From Sellimonas catena (GTDB taxonomy: Bacteria; Bacillota; Clostridia; Lachnospirales; Lachnospiraceae): 64,000 nt of DNA. The translations under genes and the position numbers were made by a program. Positions 37,354-46,154 of the stretch are shown here, piece by piece (the first letter of the stretch is position 1; each line of letters opens with the position of its first letter). The notes beneath the pieces were generated by a model. The model saw only the letters and a list, made by a program, of their open reading frames with translations, searched no databases and was not told where the DNA came from. The stretch lies in the NCBI RefSeq assembly GCF_045063725.1, contig NZ_CP173695.1; one strand, 5' to 3'.

Positions 37354-38777
37354 TCTTTGAAAAAAGCAGACAGGGACGCGGATGCAGCATGCTTCCTGCG
37401 TGCGATGTGGAAGAGACCAGACTTCCGCAGGAAGACCAGAGACAGAAAGCCCTCCATCTTCCGGAAATCGCAGAGGGGGATCTGAGCAGACATTACAGTG
37501 AACTGGCGAGAAAGTCCCACGGAGTCAACGATGGATTTTATCCGCTTGGTTCTTGTACGATGAAATATAACCCGAAGATCAACGAGGCGGCAGCGGCACT
37601 TCCGGGATTTACCGGGATTCACCCGCTTCAGCCGGAACATACCGTACAGGGATGCCTGGAAGTACTCGATAAGGCGGAGAAATATCTCTGCGCCATTACC
37701 GGTATGGACCGGATGGTATTCCAGCCGGCGGCAGGAGCCCACGGCGAGTTTACGGGACTTCTCCTGATCCGGGCCTACCACGAAAGCAGGGGAGATACCA
37801 GGAGAACGAAGATTCTGGTGCCGGATTCCGCACACGGAACCAACCCGGCCAGCGCGGTGATGGCAGGCTATAAAGTGGTCAGTGTTCCGTCAGACGCGGA
37901 TGGCTGCGTGGACCTGGAAAAGCTGAAAGAAGCGGCGGACGAAGAGACCGCAGGAATCATGCTGACGAATCCGAATACTCTTGGAATTTTTGAAAAACAC
38001 ATCCTGGAGATTACGGAAATCATCCATGAATGCGGCGGACTCTGCTACTATGACGGGGCGAATCTGAACGCGGTAATGGGAACGGTCCGTCCGGGAGACA
38101 TGGGATTTGATGTTGTCCATCTGAATCTTCACAAAACTTTTTCCACCCCGCATGGAGGCGGAGGGCCGGGAAGCGGACCGGTAGGATGTAAAGAACTGCT
38201 CGCAGAGTTCCTTCCTTCCGTTCTTGTGGAAAAAGACGAGCATTATTATATGAAGAAACCGGAACACAGCATCGGGGAAATGAAAAGCTTTTACGGCAAC
38301 TTCCTCGTCGTGGTGCGGGCCCTTTCCTACCTGATGACGCTTGGAAAAGAAGGCATCCCGGAAGCAGGCAGGAATGCAGTATTAAATGCCAATTATATGA
38401 TGAACGGGTTAAAGGATATCTTCCCGGCGGCATACGGAAAGAGCTGCATGCATGAGTTTGTCATCAGCCTTGCCGATCTGAAAAAGAAGACGGGTATTTC
38501 CGCCATGGATATCGCCAAAGGACTGCTTGACAATGGCATTCATCCGCCGACCATGTATTTTCCGCTGATTGTCGACGAGGCATTGATGATCGAGCCGACA
38601 GAGACAGAATCACGCGAAACGCTGGATGAAGCGCTGGAGGTCTTCCATAATCTGTATCGTCAGGCACTGGAATATCCGGATCAACTGCATCGTGCTCCGG
38701 TTACCACACCGGTTACACGGCTGGATGAAGTGGAGGCAGCCAGACATCCGGTGCTGCGCTGGCATTTTGATGAATAG
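37347..38777 (+). CDS. gcvPB: Glycine dehydrogenase (decarboxylating) subunit 2
   Basis: GcvPB (476 residues) carries the PLP lysine of the split P protein: the motif VVHLNLHKTFSTPHGGGGPGSGPVG holds it in LHKTFSTPHGG. Other marks are YPLGSCTMKYNPKINE, PAAGAHGEFTGLLL, DSAHGTNPASAVMAGYK and ANLNAVMG. It overlaps the gcvPA end by 7 nt, so its translation is probably coupled and might be reduced by an upstream frameshift. It is intact here. Confidence 0.95.
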   Translation: MLIFEKSRQGRGCSMLPACDVEETRLPQEDQRQKALHLPEIAEGDLSRHYSELARKSHGVNDGFYPLGSCTMKYNPKINEAAAALPGFTGIHPLQPEHTVQGCLEVLDKAEKYLCAITGMDRMVFQPAAGAHGEFTGLLLIRAYHESRGDTRRTKILVPDSAHGTNPASAVMAGYKVVSVPSDADGCVDLEKLKEAADEETAGIMLTNPNTLGIFEKHILEITEIIHECGGLCYYDGANLNAVMGTVRPGDMGFDVVHLNLHKTFSTPHGGGGPGSGPVGCKELLAEFLPSVLVEKDEHYYMKKPEHSIGEMKSFYGNFLVVVRALSYLMTLGKEGIPEAGRNAVLNANYMMNGLKDIFPAAYGKSCMHEFVISLADLKKKTGISAMDIAKGLLDNGIHPPTMYFPLIVDEALMIEPTETESRETLDEALEVFHNLYRQALEYPDQLHRAPVTTPVTRLDEVEAARHPVLRWHFDE

Positions 38778-38788
38778 GGTGAAGCGAC

Positions 38789-39787
38789 ATGTTGGAAACA
38801 CTTACATATATAGAAAGTCACGGAACCGATCCGTACAGAAATCTTGCGCTGGAGGAGTTTCTTCTCTTTGGATGTAAGGAGAAGGAGTGCATTCTCTACC
38901 TCTGGCAGAACGAAAAGACCGTGGTGATCGGGAAAAACCAGAACGCATGGAAAGAATGCAGAACAGAACAGCTGGAGAGGGACGGAGGCCATCTGGCAAG
39001 ACGGCTTTCCGGAGGAGGAGCGGTATATCATGATCTGGGAAATTTGAATTTTACCTTTCTGGTTTCCGGAGAATATTATGATGTCAAACGGCAGCTTTCG
39101 GTCATTGCCGGGGCGCTGGAACATCTGGGACTGCACATTGAGGCGTCCGGCCGGAATGATCTTTTGATTGACGGGAAGAAATTTTCCGGGAACGCATTTT
39201 ACCGCCATGGAGACCACTGCTATCACCATGGAACGATCATGCTGGATGTGGACAAGGAAAAACTGGGAAGCTATCTGACCGTCTCCAGGGAGAAACTGAA
39301 ATCCAAAGGAGTGGATTCAGTACGGTCCAGAGTGGCGAATCTGAGAACGTATCTTCCGGATCTGACCATTGATGATCTGAAGTACGCTCTCCGCCAGGCC
39401 TTTGGAGAGGTGTATGGCTTTCCGGTACAGGAACGGAAGCTGGAGGACCGGGAGAAAAAGGAAATAGAAAGCAGGGCGGAATATTTCAGATCCTGGGAAT
39501 GGCTCTATGGAAGAAAGATCCCTTTTCAGCATGAAATCACGAGGAAATTCCCATGGGGCGAGGTGACCATCCGGTTTCAGGTGGAAAACGGGAAGATCAA
39601 GGATGCGGCAGTCTATTCGGATGCCCTCAAAACCGGGATGATTGAAGCTCTTCCGAACTATCTGAACGGAGTACGGTTTTCCAGCAGAAGCATCTGTATC
39701 GAACTGGGTCTGTACTGGTCAGAAGATCCGGAAGAAGAGAAGATGCTGAAAGATCTGATAGAATGGATGAAAGAAGAGGAATGGTAG
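38789..39787 (+). CDS. lplA: Lipoate-protein ligase
   Basis: The protein has 332 residues and attaches lipoate to the lysine of GcvH using ATP. The family motif LARRLSGGGAVYHDLGNLNFTF (about 70-91) forms the lipoate/ATP pocket, and DLLIDGKKFSGNAFYRHGD holds the catalytic lysine. A C-terminal accessory domain follows from about 250. It lies between gcvPB and lpd in the operon, and its TAG directly adjoins the lpd ATG. The context points to GcvH as its substrate. Confidence 0.93.
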   Translation: MLETLTYIESHGTDPYRNLALEEFLLFGCKEKECILYLWQNEKTVVIGKNQNAWKECRTEQLERDGGHLARRLSGGGAVYHDLGNLNFTFLVSGEYYDVKRQLSVIAGALEHLGLHIEASGRNDLLIDGKKFSGNAFYRHGDHCYHHGTIMLDVDKEKLGSYLTVSREKLKSKGVDSVRSRVANLRTYLPDLTIDDLKYALRQAFGEVYGFPVQERKLEDREKKEIESRAEYFRSWEWLYGRKIPFQHEITRKFPWGEVTIRFQVENGKIKDAAVYSDALKTGMIEALPNYLNGVRFSSRSICIELGLYWSEDPEEEKMLKDLIEWMKEEEW

Positions 39788-41209
39788 ATGGAAGGACAAT
39801 TTGATCTGATTGTAATCGGCGCAGGGCCGGGCGGCTATGTGGCTGCCATCAAAGCCGCAAAACTGGGGCTTCGCACGGCGGTTGTCGAGAACAGGGATAT
39901 CGGGGGCACCTGCCTGAACCGGGGCTGTATTCCGGCCAAGGCCATGATTCATGCATCCTCTCTGTACAGGGAGATGCAGCACTGCGCGGAATTGGGAATC
40001 GGCACCTCTGATGTCACCTATGATTACGGGAAAATCCTGGCATATAAGGAAGAGACGACACAGCAGCTTGTTCAGGGAATTGAACAGCTTTTAAAGGCAA
40101 ATGGCGTGACGGTGGTGAGAGGGACCGGCACCCTGCTTTCTGAAAATGGAGAAGAGAGGGAAGTCCTTGTCTCATCGGGGGATGGAGAACAGAGATACAA
40201 GGCATCGAACGTGCTTCTGGCGTCCGGATCAAAACCGCTTAAGATTCCGATTCCGGGAATAGAGCTGCCTGGAGTCATCACGAGTGATGAGCTGTTCCGG
40301 ATGGAAGAACCGCCGCAGAGCATGGTGATTATCGGAGGCGGTGTCATCAGTGTGGAATTTGCCACTGTCTATGCGGCTCTGGGAAGCCGGGTGACGATTC
40401 TGGAGGCGATGCCGAGAATTGTTCCGAATATGGACAAAGAAATTTCCCAGAATCTGAAGATGATCCTGAAAAAGAGAGGAATCGAGATCCATACATCCGC
40501 GTCGGTACAGGCAGTGGAACAGGATGGAGACGAATACCGGTGCCGGTATGTGGAAAAGGAAAAAGAGCAGGAGGCAAAAGGAGACTGTGTGCTCTGTGCG
40601 GTGGGCAGGTGCGCCAATATGGACGGCCTGTTTGCGGAGGGGGCGGCGTCTGAGATAGAACGCGGGCGTGTAACCGTAGATGCAGACTTTGAGACAAGCA
40701 TTCCGCATGTATATGCCATCGGTGACCTGATCGGCGGAGCCCAGCTGGCTCATGCAGCGAGTGCCCAGGGCATTGCCGTGGCGGAACACCTGGCAGGCCG
40801 GGAGAGGTCGGTGGATCTGAGTGTTGTTCCAGGCTGTGTCTACACAGATCCGGAAATTGCATCGGCCGGAATGACGGAAGAGGAAGCAAAGGAAAAAGGG
40901 ATTCAGGTGGAAACCGGAAAGTTCATTATGAGTGCCAATGGGAAATCGTTGATCACGAAAGAAGAGCGTGGATTTATCAAGGTGGTGGCGGATAAGGAGA
41001 CAAAGACCATACTGGGAGCACAGATGATGTGCGCGCGGGCAACGGACATGATTGGAGAATTCGTGACGGCCATAACCAATCGGATGACAGTATCTCAGCT
41101 CTTAAAGGGAATGAGAGCCCATCCTACCTATAATGAAGGAATCGGAGAGGCACTGGAAGAACTGGAAGGCGGGGCTGTCCATGTCGTTCCGAAGAAAAAG
41201 CGATCATAA
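39788..41209 (+). CDS. lpdA: Dihydrolipoamide dehydrogenase (glycine cleavage L protein)
   Basis: This 473-residue flavoprotein reoxidises dihydrolipoyl-GcvH with NAD. FAD-binding DLIVIGAGPGGYVAAIKAAKLG comes first, then the redox disulfide in GGTCLNRGCIPAKAMIHA, NAD-binding SMVIIGGGVISVEFATVY, HVYAIGDLIGGAQLAHAA, and the catalytic His-Glu region RAHPTYNEGIGEAL. The operon end is marked by a terminator. All seven products belong to the glycine cleavage route. Confidence 0.96.
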   Translation: MEGQFDLIVIGAGPGGYVAAIKAAKLGLRTAVVENRDIGGTCLNRGCIPAKAMIHASSLYREMQHCAELGIGTSDVTYDYGKILAYKEETTQQLVQGIEQLLKANGVTVVRGTGTLLSENGEEREVLVSSGDGEQRYKASNVLLASGSKPLKIPIPGIELPGVITSDELFRMEEPPQSMVIIGGGVISVEFATVYAALGSRVTILEAMPRIVPNMDKEISQNLKMILKKRGIEIHTSASVQAVEQDGDEYRCRYVEKEKEQEAKGDCVLCAVGRCANMDGLFAEGAASEIERGRVTVDADFETSIPHVYAIGDLIGGAQLAHAASAQGIAVAEHLAGRERSVDLSVVPGCVYTDPEIASAGMTEEEAKEKGIQVETGKFIMSANGKSLITKEERGFIKVVADKETKTILGAQMMCARATDMIGEFVTAITNRMTVSQLLKGMRAHPTYNEGIGEALEELEGGAVHVVPKKKRS

Positions 41210-41223
41210 GAAAAGCAATCTGG

Positions 41224-41251
41224 CAGGGTGTATAAAGCACCCTGTCTTTTT
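41224..41251 (+). terminator. Terminator of the gcv operon
   Basis: CAGGGTG/CACCCTG (41224-41230 and 41238-41244), a 7-nt loop, then TCTTTTTG. Confidence 0.85.
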
Positions 41252-41252
41252 G

Positions 41253-41281
41253 TTGCCATAAGATAAAAAAACGGATATGAT
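41253..41281 (+). promoter_or_regulatory. Promoter of the GNAT gene
   Basis: TTGCCA (41253-41258) and TATGAT (41276-41281), 17 nt apart, directly after the gcv terminator and 24 nt before the start codon. Confidence 0.55.
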
Positions 41282-41305
41282 AGAAGAAAAAAGGAGGGAA
41301 CAATC

Positions 41306-41833
41306 ATGTCAGAAATCATTTACAGAGATGCGAAAGTGGAGGATGCCGAAAAGATTGTGGCATTCTACAATTATGTAGGAGGAGAGACAAGCTATTTAAG
41401 CTTTGAGAAGGATGAGTATCCGATGACCGTAAGCGAGCAGGAAGATGAGATCCGCTCTCTGGAAGGCAATCAGACAAACCGGATGCTCCTTGCCATGGAT
41501 GGAGAGGAGATTGCAGGAATTGCTACAATTCATTCCACACACAAAATCAAAGCACGCCACGATGGTGAACTGGGAATTGTAGTGGCAAAGAAATATCAGA
41601 AACAGGGAATCGGAAGCAGACTGATCCAGATGCTGATCGACTGGTGCAAAGGAAACGGCGTTACAACCAGAATCAGCCTGGACACCAGAGCGGACAACAT
41701 CCCTGCCGTTGCTCTCTACATGAAATTCGGATTTGAGATCGAAGGATGCCGGAAAAACTCCACACTTCTGAACGGCGTTTACTGTAGAGCAACATTTTAT
41801 AAATGCTTGAGATTGAAAGAAAAAAGCAGATAG
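41306..41833 (+). CDS. GNAT-family N-acetyltransferase
   Basis: This 175-residue acetyltransferase of the RimI/RimL-like type has the N-terminal strand IIYRDAKVEDAEKIVAFYNY and the acetyl-CoA loop VVAKKYQKQGIGSRLIQMLIDWCKG (Q-x-x-G-x-G/A, about 98-103). The C-terminal SLDTRADNIPAVALYMKFGFEIEG with the usual Asn and Tyr follows. It is a single-gene unit with its own promoter and terminator. Substrate unknown. Confidence 0.88.
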   Translation: MSEIIYRDAKVEDAEKIVAFYNYVGGETSYLSFEKDEYPMTVSEQEDEIRSLEGNQTNRMLLAMDGEEIAGIATIHSTHKIKARHDGELGIVVAKKYQKQGIGSRLIQMLIDWCKGNGVTTRISLDTRADNIPAVALYMKFGFEIEGCRKNSTLLNGVYCRATFYKCLRLKEKSR

Positions 41834-41861
41834 TAAGAATAGATGGATCAGAAGAATGATG

Positions 41862-41898
41862 AGAGTATGCCGTGATTTACTGCATGCTCTTTTCTCTT
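41862..41898 (+). terminator. Terminator of the GNAT gene
   Basis: AGAGTATGC pairs with GCATGCTCT (41862-41870 and 41882-41890, one G-T wobble), then TTTCTCTTT. The transposon must start after this point. Confidence 0.7.
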
Positions 41899-41996
41899 TA
41901 CAGACAGGATTATAATAAAAAAGAAGGACCCCCTTCCTTGGCAAGAACCGGTTCCCTCTTTCAACAAATACATCCCGAAGGAAGTATCCAGATACT

Positions 41997-42563
41997 ATGA
42001 TACGCATTTTCAATCTGTTTTGCAAGCTGAAAGAAATAAAAATCTCAGACCAGGAGTGGTTTGACCAAGCGGTCCGCAGCTTGAACCTTTCCGATCACTC
42101 CTGCCCTTACTGCAATTCGAAAGGACATCTGATCCTTCACGATGTCTATCCCCGTTACATGGTCACTTTAAAGAATAACGGGCCAGTGACGGTAATTCTG
42201 CGTGTCCCACGGGTAAAGTGTATCTCCTGCGGACATACCCATGCCCTTCTTCCCGAAATGCTGATCCCCTATTCTTCCTACAGCCTGCGCTTTGTCCTGA
42301 CAGTGCTGGAAGCCTATTTCCTGCATGTCCATACAGTAGAAAAAATTTGTGAAAGATACCAGATTGTCCATTCCACGCTTTATACCTTCCGCAGCCTGTT
42401 CCTTTCCCATAAACGGCTAATCCTGGGAGTCCTGGACGATGCACAGGAAAAGGGATCTGACTTCATCGGAAAGATAGATGGGATGCAGCTCTCCCAGTTC
42501 TGGGATTCGTTCCGGCATTCCTTTCTCCAGGCATACCATGCGTCAGATTTCCATCACCGATGA
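41997..42563 (+). CDS. DUF6431-type zinc-ribbon protein of the transposon
   Basis: The protein has 188 residues. Two CxxC pairs, HSCPYCNSKGHL (about 35-40) and VKCISCGHTHALLPEML (about 76-80), form a zinc ribbon. A helical region with a possible helix-turn-helix (TVEKICERYQIVHSTLYTFRSLFL) follows. This matches the DUF6431 proteins that accompany DDE/AAA transposons in Lachnospiraceae. Its job is unknown; target choice or DNA binding is a reasonable guess. No clear Shine-Dalgarno precedes the ATG. The end (FHHR) may be a little shortened. Confidence 0.7.
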   Translation: MIRIFNLFCKLKEIKISDQEWFDQAVRSLNLSDHSCPYCNSKGHLILHDVYPRYMVTLKNNGPVTVILRVPRVKCISCGHTHALLPEMLIPYSSYSLRFVLTVLEAYFLHVHTVEKICERYQIVHSTLYTFRSLFLSHKRLILGVLDDAQEKGSDFIGKIDGMQLSQFWDSFRHSFLQAYHASDFHHR

Positions 42564-42655
42564 AATTTCAGACAAAGCGGTTCGGATGCTTCCCATAATC
42601 CCGGCATGTACGATGCACAGGGGCAGAGGTATGCTGTAACCGGAGGCGATAAGAA

Positions 42656-43945
42656 ATGGAACAGCAAAAGAAAACAGACAGAATGGATGAATTGATGGAG
42701 ATCGCACGGCTCCGGTTTGGGATGATTGCGCCGGTGATCCAGGAGACCTATCCGGATGAATCGGTCATGGCATACTGCAGAAGGGTAGCCCAGACCCCGA
42801 TGCGTCTTCCGGATGGGCGGATAGTGAAATACAAGCCCAAAACGATCGGGAAATGGGTATCCCTTTACCGGAATGGCGGGATTGACGCCCTGACGCCAAA
42901 AACGCGGTCAGACCTGGGAAAGACCCGGGTACTTACAGAGGAAGCAATCGATGAGATCTACCGGATCAAGCAGAAATATCCGAGGCTGAACGCAACGCAG
43001 GTCCATGCCAGGCTGGTGCAGGAAAGCCTGATCCCGGCAACGGTTTCCGTGGCAACCGTCCAGAGATTTGTGAAACGCAACGGGCTGAAAAGTGCAGACG
43101 CGGCGCTGGCCGGCCGTGACCGGAAAGCGTTCGAAGAGGCGTATTTCGGAGGAATGTATCAGGCGGATACGTGTTACCTTCCGTATCTGGAAGAAAACGG
43201 GAAAAAGCACAGGACATATCTGATCATGATCCTGGACGACTACTCCCGGATGATCGTAGGCGGGCAGATCTTTTACCAGGAGAATGCATACAACTTCCAG
43301 AAGGTCCTCAAGGATGCAGTTGCGGCTTATGGTATCCCGGACAAGCTGTATGTGGACTCCGGCGCGCCCTACAAAAACCGGCAGCTAGATATGATCTGCG
43401 CATCCATTGGGACAGTGCTTCTGCATACCCCTGTCCGGGATGGGGCCAGCAAGGGGAAGGTGGAGCGAAATTTCAGGACGCTCAAGGAAAGATGGCTCTA
43501 CGGGCTCGACATCAGCCAGATCCGCTCCCTGGAGGAGTTCAATAATCTCCTGGCAGCATATATCCGGAAACACAATACGACAGAGCATTCCACGACAGGG
43601 GAAACGCCGCTTTCCCGTTATCTCCACAGCGGGCGTCCGGTAAGGAAGCCAAAGTCACCGGAATGGCTGGACGAATGTTTCCTGAACCGCGCGACCCGCA
43701 GAGTATCACGGGATGCCACTGTCGAACTGGATTCCCGGTGTTACGATGCGCCGATGCAGTTCATCGGACAGAAGGTAGAGGTGCGTTACCTTCCGGATGA
43801 CCCGGAGAAAGCATGGGTATTTTCGGAAGGGAAGCGGCATCCGATGCGCCTGACAAACCGGGCGGAAAATGGGAGAACAAAGCGTAAGAACCAAGTGTCG
43901 ATTGATTACAGCACAGTACTTGGAGGTGGGGAAGATGTACACTGA
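42656..43945 (+). CDS. DDE transposase, Mu/TnsB-like, with rve integrase core
   Basis: This 429-residue transposase has two N-terminal helix-turn-helix regions (about 20-75, KTIGKWVSLYRNGGIDALTPK; about 85-140, VSVATVQRFVKRNGL). The integrase core follows: first Asp in MYQADTCYLPYL (about 168), second in KLYVDSGAPYKN (about 243), Glu in GASKGKVERNFRTLKERW (about 279). A Mu-type C-terminal beta-barrel (RRVSRDATVELDSRCYDAPMQF) closes the protein. It would cut and join DNA ends and should work with the ATPase that overlaps its end by 11 nt. All three catalytic residues are present, so it could be active. Confidence 0.88.
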   Translation: MEQQKKTDRMDELMEIARLRFGMIAPVIQETYPDESVMAYCRRVAQTPMRLPDGRIVKYKPKTIGKWVSLYRNGGIDALTPKTRSDLGKTRVLTEEAIDEIYRIKQKYPRLNATQVHARLVQESLIPATVSVATVQRFVKRNGLKSADAALAGRDRKAFEEAYFGGMYQADTCYLPYLEENGKKHRTYLIMILDDYSRMIVGGQIFYQENAYNFQKVLKDAVAAYGIPDKLYVDSGAPYKNRQLDMICASIGTVLLHTPVRDGASKGKVERNFRTLKERWLYGLDISQIRSLEEFNNLLAAYIRKHNTTEHSTTGETPLSRYLHSGRPVRKPKSPEWLDECFLNRATRRVSRDATVELDSRCYDAPMQFIGQKVEVRYLPDDPEKAWVFSEGKRHPMRLTNRAENGRTKRKNQVSIDYSTVLGGGEDVH

Positions 43946-44741
43946 TTATTATGGGCTGAGTTTTAACCCGTTTGATAAACAGATGGTAAAAGAGAAAGAC
44001 GCTTTTGAGTCTGAAGATTTCCGTGAGATGACAGCCCGGCTGGAATACCTGAAGGAGATCAGGGGGATCGGGGTGTTTACTGCAAGCCCGGGGATGGGAA
44101 AGACGTTCGCGCTGCGGTGCTTTTCGAAAAAACTGAATCCGAACCTGTACCAGTGCGCCTATCTGTGTCTGTCAACCGTAAGCGTGCAGGAATTCTACCG
44201 CCAGCTGTGTGAAGCGCTGGGGCTGGAATCCGGATTCGGGAAGAGCCAGATGTTTAAGTCGATCCAGGAACGGCTGTATTATCTGTACAAAGAGAAACGG
44301 CAGCCGTTCATCTGTATCCTGGATGAAGCACAGTACCTGAACAGCAGTATCCTGAGGGATTTGAAAATGCTGATGAACCAGAAGTATGATTCGGTGAACT
44401 GCTTCTCCCTGATTCTCTGTGGGGAGCCCTACCTGAACCACATCCTAGAGAAACAGGTCAACGAGGCGCTGCGGCAGAGAATCGTGGTCCACTACAACTT
44501 CCACGGGCTTACAGACCAGGAGGTGCCGGATTATATCCGGCAGAAGATCCGGAATGCAGGAGGCAGCCCGGAGATCATCGATACCGCGGCAATCAGCTCC
44601 GTCCACAGCTACAGCCAGGGAAATCCGCGTCTGATTGATAATGTAATGACAGACGCGATGACTTTGGGAAGCCAGATGGAGAAAAAGGTGATCGATGCCG
44701 AGGTGATGCTGGCGGCAATCAATAACCAGGCACTGAGCTGA
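43935..44741 (+). CDS. Transposon AAA ATPase, TnsC/ExeA-like
   Basis: The protein has 268 residues. The start MYTDYYGLSFNPFDKQM resembles the ExeA/GspA-type ATPase opening. The Walker A is GVFTASPGMGKTFALRCF (about 52-62), the Walker B FICILDEAQYLN (about 123-128), and QRIVVHYNFHGLTDQEV and the sensor SYSQGNPRLIDNV follow. Such ATPases select the target and activate the DDE transposase, as MuB and TnsC do. The ATG at 43935 is preceded by GGAGGTGGGG and overlaps the transposase stop, so the pair is translationally coupled. Confidence 0.85.
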   Translation: MYTDYYGLSFNPFDKQMVKEKDAFESEDFREMTARLEYLKEIRGIGVFTASPGMGKTFALRCFSKKLNPNLYQCAYLCLSTVSVQEFYRQLCEALGLESGFGKSQMFKSIQERLYYLYKEKRQPFICILDEAQYLNSSILRDLKMLMNQKYDSVNCFSLILCGEPYLNHILEKQVNEALRQRIVVHYNFHGLTDQEVPDYIRQKIRNAGGSPEIIDTAAISSVHSYSQGNPRLIDNVMTDAMTLGSQMEKKVIDAEVMLAAINNQALS

Positions 44742-44909
44742 AAGAATGCAGGAAAAGAGGCATGACCGTGTCGTTGAGATGCGATTGTGCTTTTTTTCTG
44801 GAAAAGTTGGCGATTATAAAATGCTGTTTGTGGCTACCAGAAAGTGTCGCTCGACAGTTTACCATGACCTTTACATCATGGGAATGATGATAAATTAATG
44901 TAAAAAGCC

Positions 44910-44938
44910 TTGACTTTTCCTTTTAGACGTAATACAAT
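44910..44938 (+). promoter_or_regulatory. Promoter of the str operon (rpsL-rpsG-fusA)
   Basis: TTGACT (44910-44915) and TACAAT (44933-44938), 17 nt apart, about 90 nt before rpsL. It lies directly next to the transposon's right flank. Confidence 0.7.
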
Positions 44939-45029
44939 GATTAAGCGCGTGTGGAAATACGTGATATTTTTGTGCGCAAATCAGAAATTTTCAAGCAAAC
45001 CTATTAATTATTCGTAGGAGGTGAAAGGA

Positions 45030-45452
45030 ATGCCAACATTCAACCAGTTAGTAAAAAAAGGACGTGAGGTTTCTGTAAAGAAATCTACAGCTCCGGCGCT
45101 TCAGAAAGGATACAACTCTCTGAGAAAAAGAGCTATCAATGCATCTGCTCCGCAGAAGAGAGGTGTATGTACAGCAGTTAAGACAGCTACACCTAAGAAG
45201 CCTAACTCAGCTCTTAGAAAAATTGCCAGAGTTCGTCTGTCTAACGGAATCGAAGTAACAAGCTACATCCCGGGAGAAGGACACAACCTTCAGGAACACA
45301 GCGTTGTTCTGATCCGTGGAGGCCGTGTTAAGGACCTGCCAGGTACAAGATACCACATCGTCCGCGGAACACTTGATACAGCAGGTGTTGCAAAGAGACG
45401 TCAGGCACGTTCAAAATATGGTGCTAAGAGACCGAAAGACGCAAAGAAATAA
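45030..45452 (+). CDS. rpsL: 30S ribosomal protein S12
   Basis: S12 (140 residues) helps decode and is the streptomycin target. It starts MPTFNQLVKKGRE and has CTAVKTATPKKPNSALRKIARVRL, where the key lysine of the TPKKPNS loop is wild-type, and LPGTRYHIVRGTLDTAGV. Start at 45030 after AGGAGGTG; three extra upstream codons are unlikely. First gene of the str operon. Confidence 0.97.
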   Translation: MPTFNQLVKKGREVSVKKSTAPALQKGYNSLRKRAINASAPQKRGVCTAVKTATPKKPNSALRKIARVRLSNGIEVTSYIPGEGHNLQEHSVVLIRGGRVKDLPGTRYHIVRGTLDTAGVAKRRQARSKYGAKRPKDAKK

Positions 45453-45485
45453 GTAAAAGTTTAAAGTAACAAAATCGTTATCGTA

Positions 45486-45561
45486 TCACAGGACTATGAA
45501 ATTAGTAGGTTGCGGATTGACATACACTGATATGTCCCTGCCGCACGAACGCAAACTGTGA
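45486..45561 (+). ncRNA. Nested RNA structure between rpsL and rpsG, candidate S7 control site
   Basis: Three nested perfect helices fill much of the 157-nt gap: TCACAG/CTGTGA (45486-45491, 45556-45561), TGCGG/CCGCA (45511-45515, 45541-45545) and GACATA/TATGTC (45519-45524, 45531-45536). The TGCG strand can also pair with CGCAA at 45550-45554, so two folds compete. S7 binds the rpsL-rpsG spacer in Escherichia coli; a similar role here is inference. Confidence 0.5.
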
Positions 45562-45609
45562 AGCGAGTACTGATGATTTAATCCAATTATGATTAAGGAG
45601 GGAAGGACC

Positions 45610-46080
45610 GTGCCACGTAAAGGACATACTCAGAAAAGAGACGTATTAGCGGATCCATTATACAATAACAAAGTTGTTACAAAGCTTATCAACAACATCA
45701 TGCTGGATGGTAAGAAAGGTGTAGCACAGAAGATTGTATATGGCGCATTTGAAAGAGTTGCCGAGAAAGCTGACAAACCGGCGATCGAAGTATTCGAAGA
45801 GGCAATGAACAACATCATGCCTGTACTGGAAGTAAAGGCAAGACGTATCGGAGGTGCAACATACCAGGTACCGATCGAAGTACGTGCTGACAGAAGACAG
45901 GCGTTAGCTCTTCGCTGGCTGACAACATTCTCCCGTAACAGAGGAGAAAAGACAATGGAAGAAAGATTGGCCAACGAAATTCTGGATGCTGCAAACAACA
46001 CAGGAGCATCTGTGAAGAGAAAAGAAGATATGCACAAGATGGCAGAAGCAAACAAAGCGTTTGCTCACTACCGTTTCTAA
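45610..46080 (+). CDS. rpsG: 30S ribosomal protein S7
   Basis: S7 (156 residues) nucleates the 3' domain of 16S rRNA. It reads (M)PRKGHTQKRDVLADPLYNN, with MLDGKKGVAQKIVYGAFERV, VKARRIGGATYQVPIEVR and RKEDMHKMAEANKAFAHYRF. The start is GTG at 45610, 7-8 nt after AAGGAGGG; an upstream in-frame ATG would overlap that site. The gap before it holds a structured RNA, a possible site of S7 feedback. Confidence 0.96.
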   Translation: MPRKGHTQKRDVLADPLYNNKVVTKLINNIMLDGKKGVAQKIVYGAFERVAEKADKPAIEVFEEAMNNIMPVLEVKARRIGGATYQVPIEVRADRRQALALRWLTTFSRNRGEKTMEERLANEILDAANNTGASVKRKEDMHKMAEANKAFAHYRF

Positions 46081-46154
46081 GGATTCTCCCTGGAGACGGT
46101 TCTGCCGGATATGGCAGGAAACAGTCGATCTTATTAGTTTAGGAGGAAAAAGTC

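Larger units (their letters stand above)
41891..44900 (+). mobile_element. DUF6431/DDE/AAA-ATPase transposon, ends not resolved
   Basis: Three same-strand genes form the element: a zinc-ribbon DUF6431-type protein, a Mu/TnsB-like DDE transposase and an overlapping TnsC/ExeA-like AAA ATPase. It lies between the GNAT terminator and the rpsL promoter (-35 at 44910). To the right of the ATPase gene, GTGTCG occurs at 44768 and 44844, and CATGACC at 44761 and 44863; these may be transposase-binding repeats. I could not find matching inverted ends or a target-site duplication on the left, so the left end may be worn. The boundaries given are only outer limits. Confidence 0.7.

Noticed and set aside
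43171..43643. Extra open frames inside the transposase gene
   Set aside because: They overlap the DDE transposase in other frames and carry no recognisable motif.
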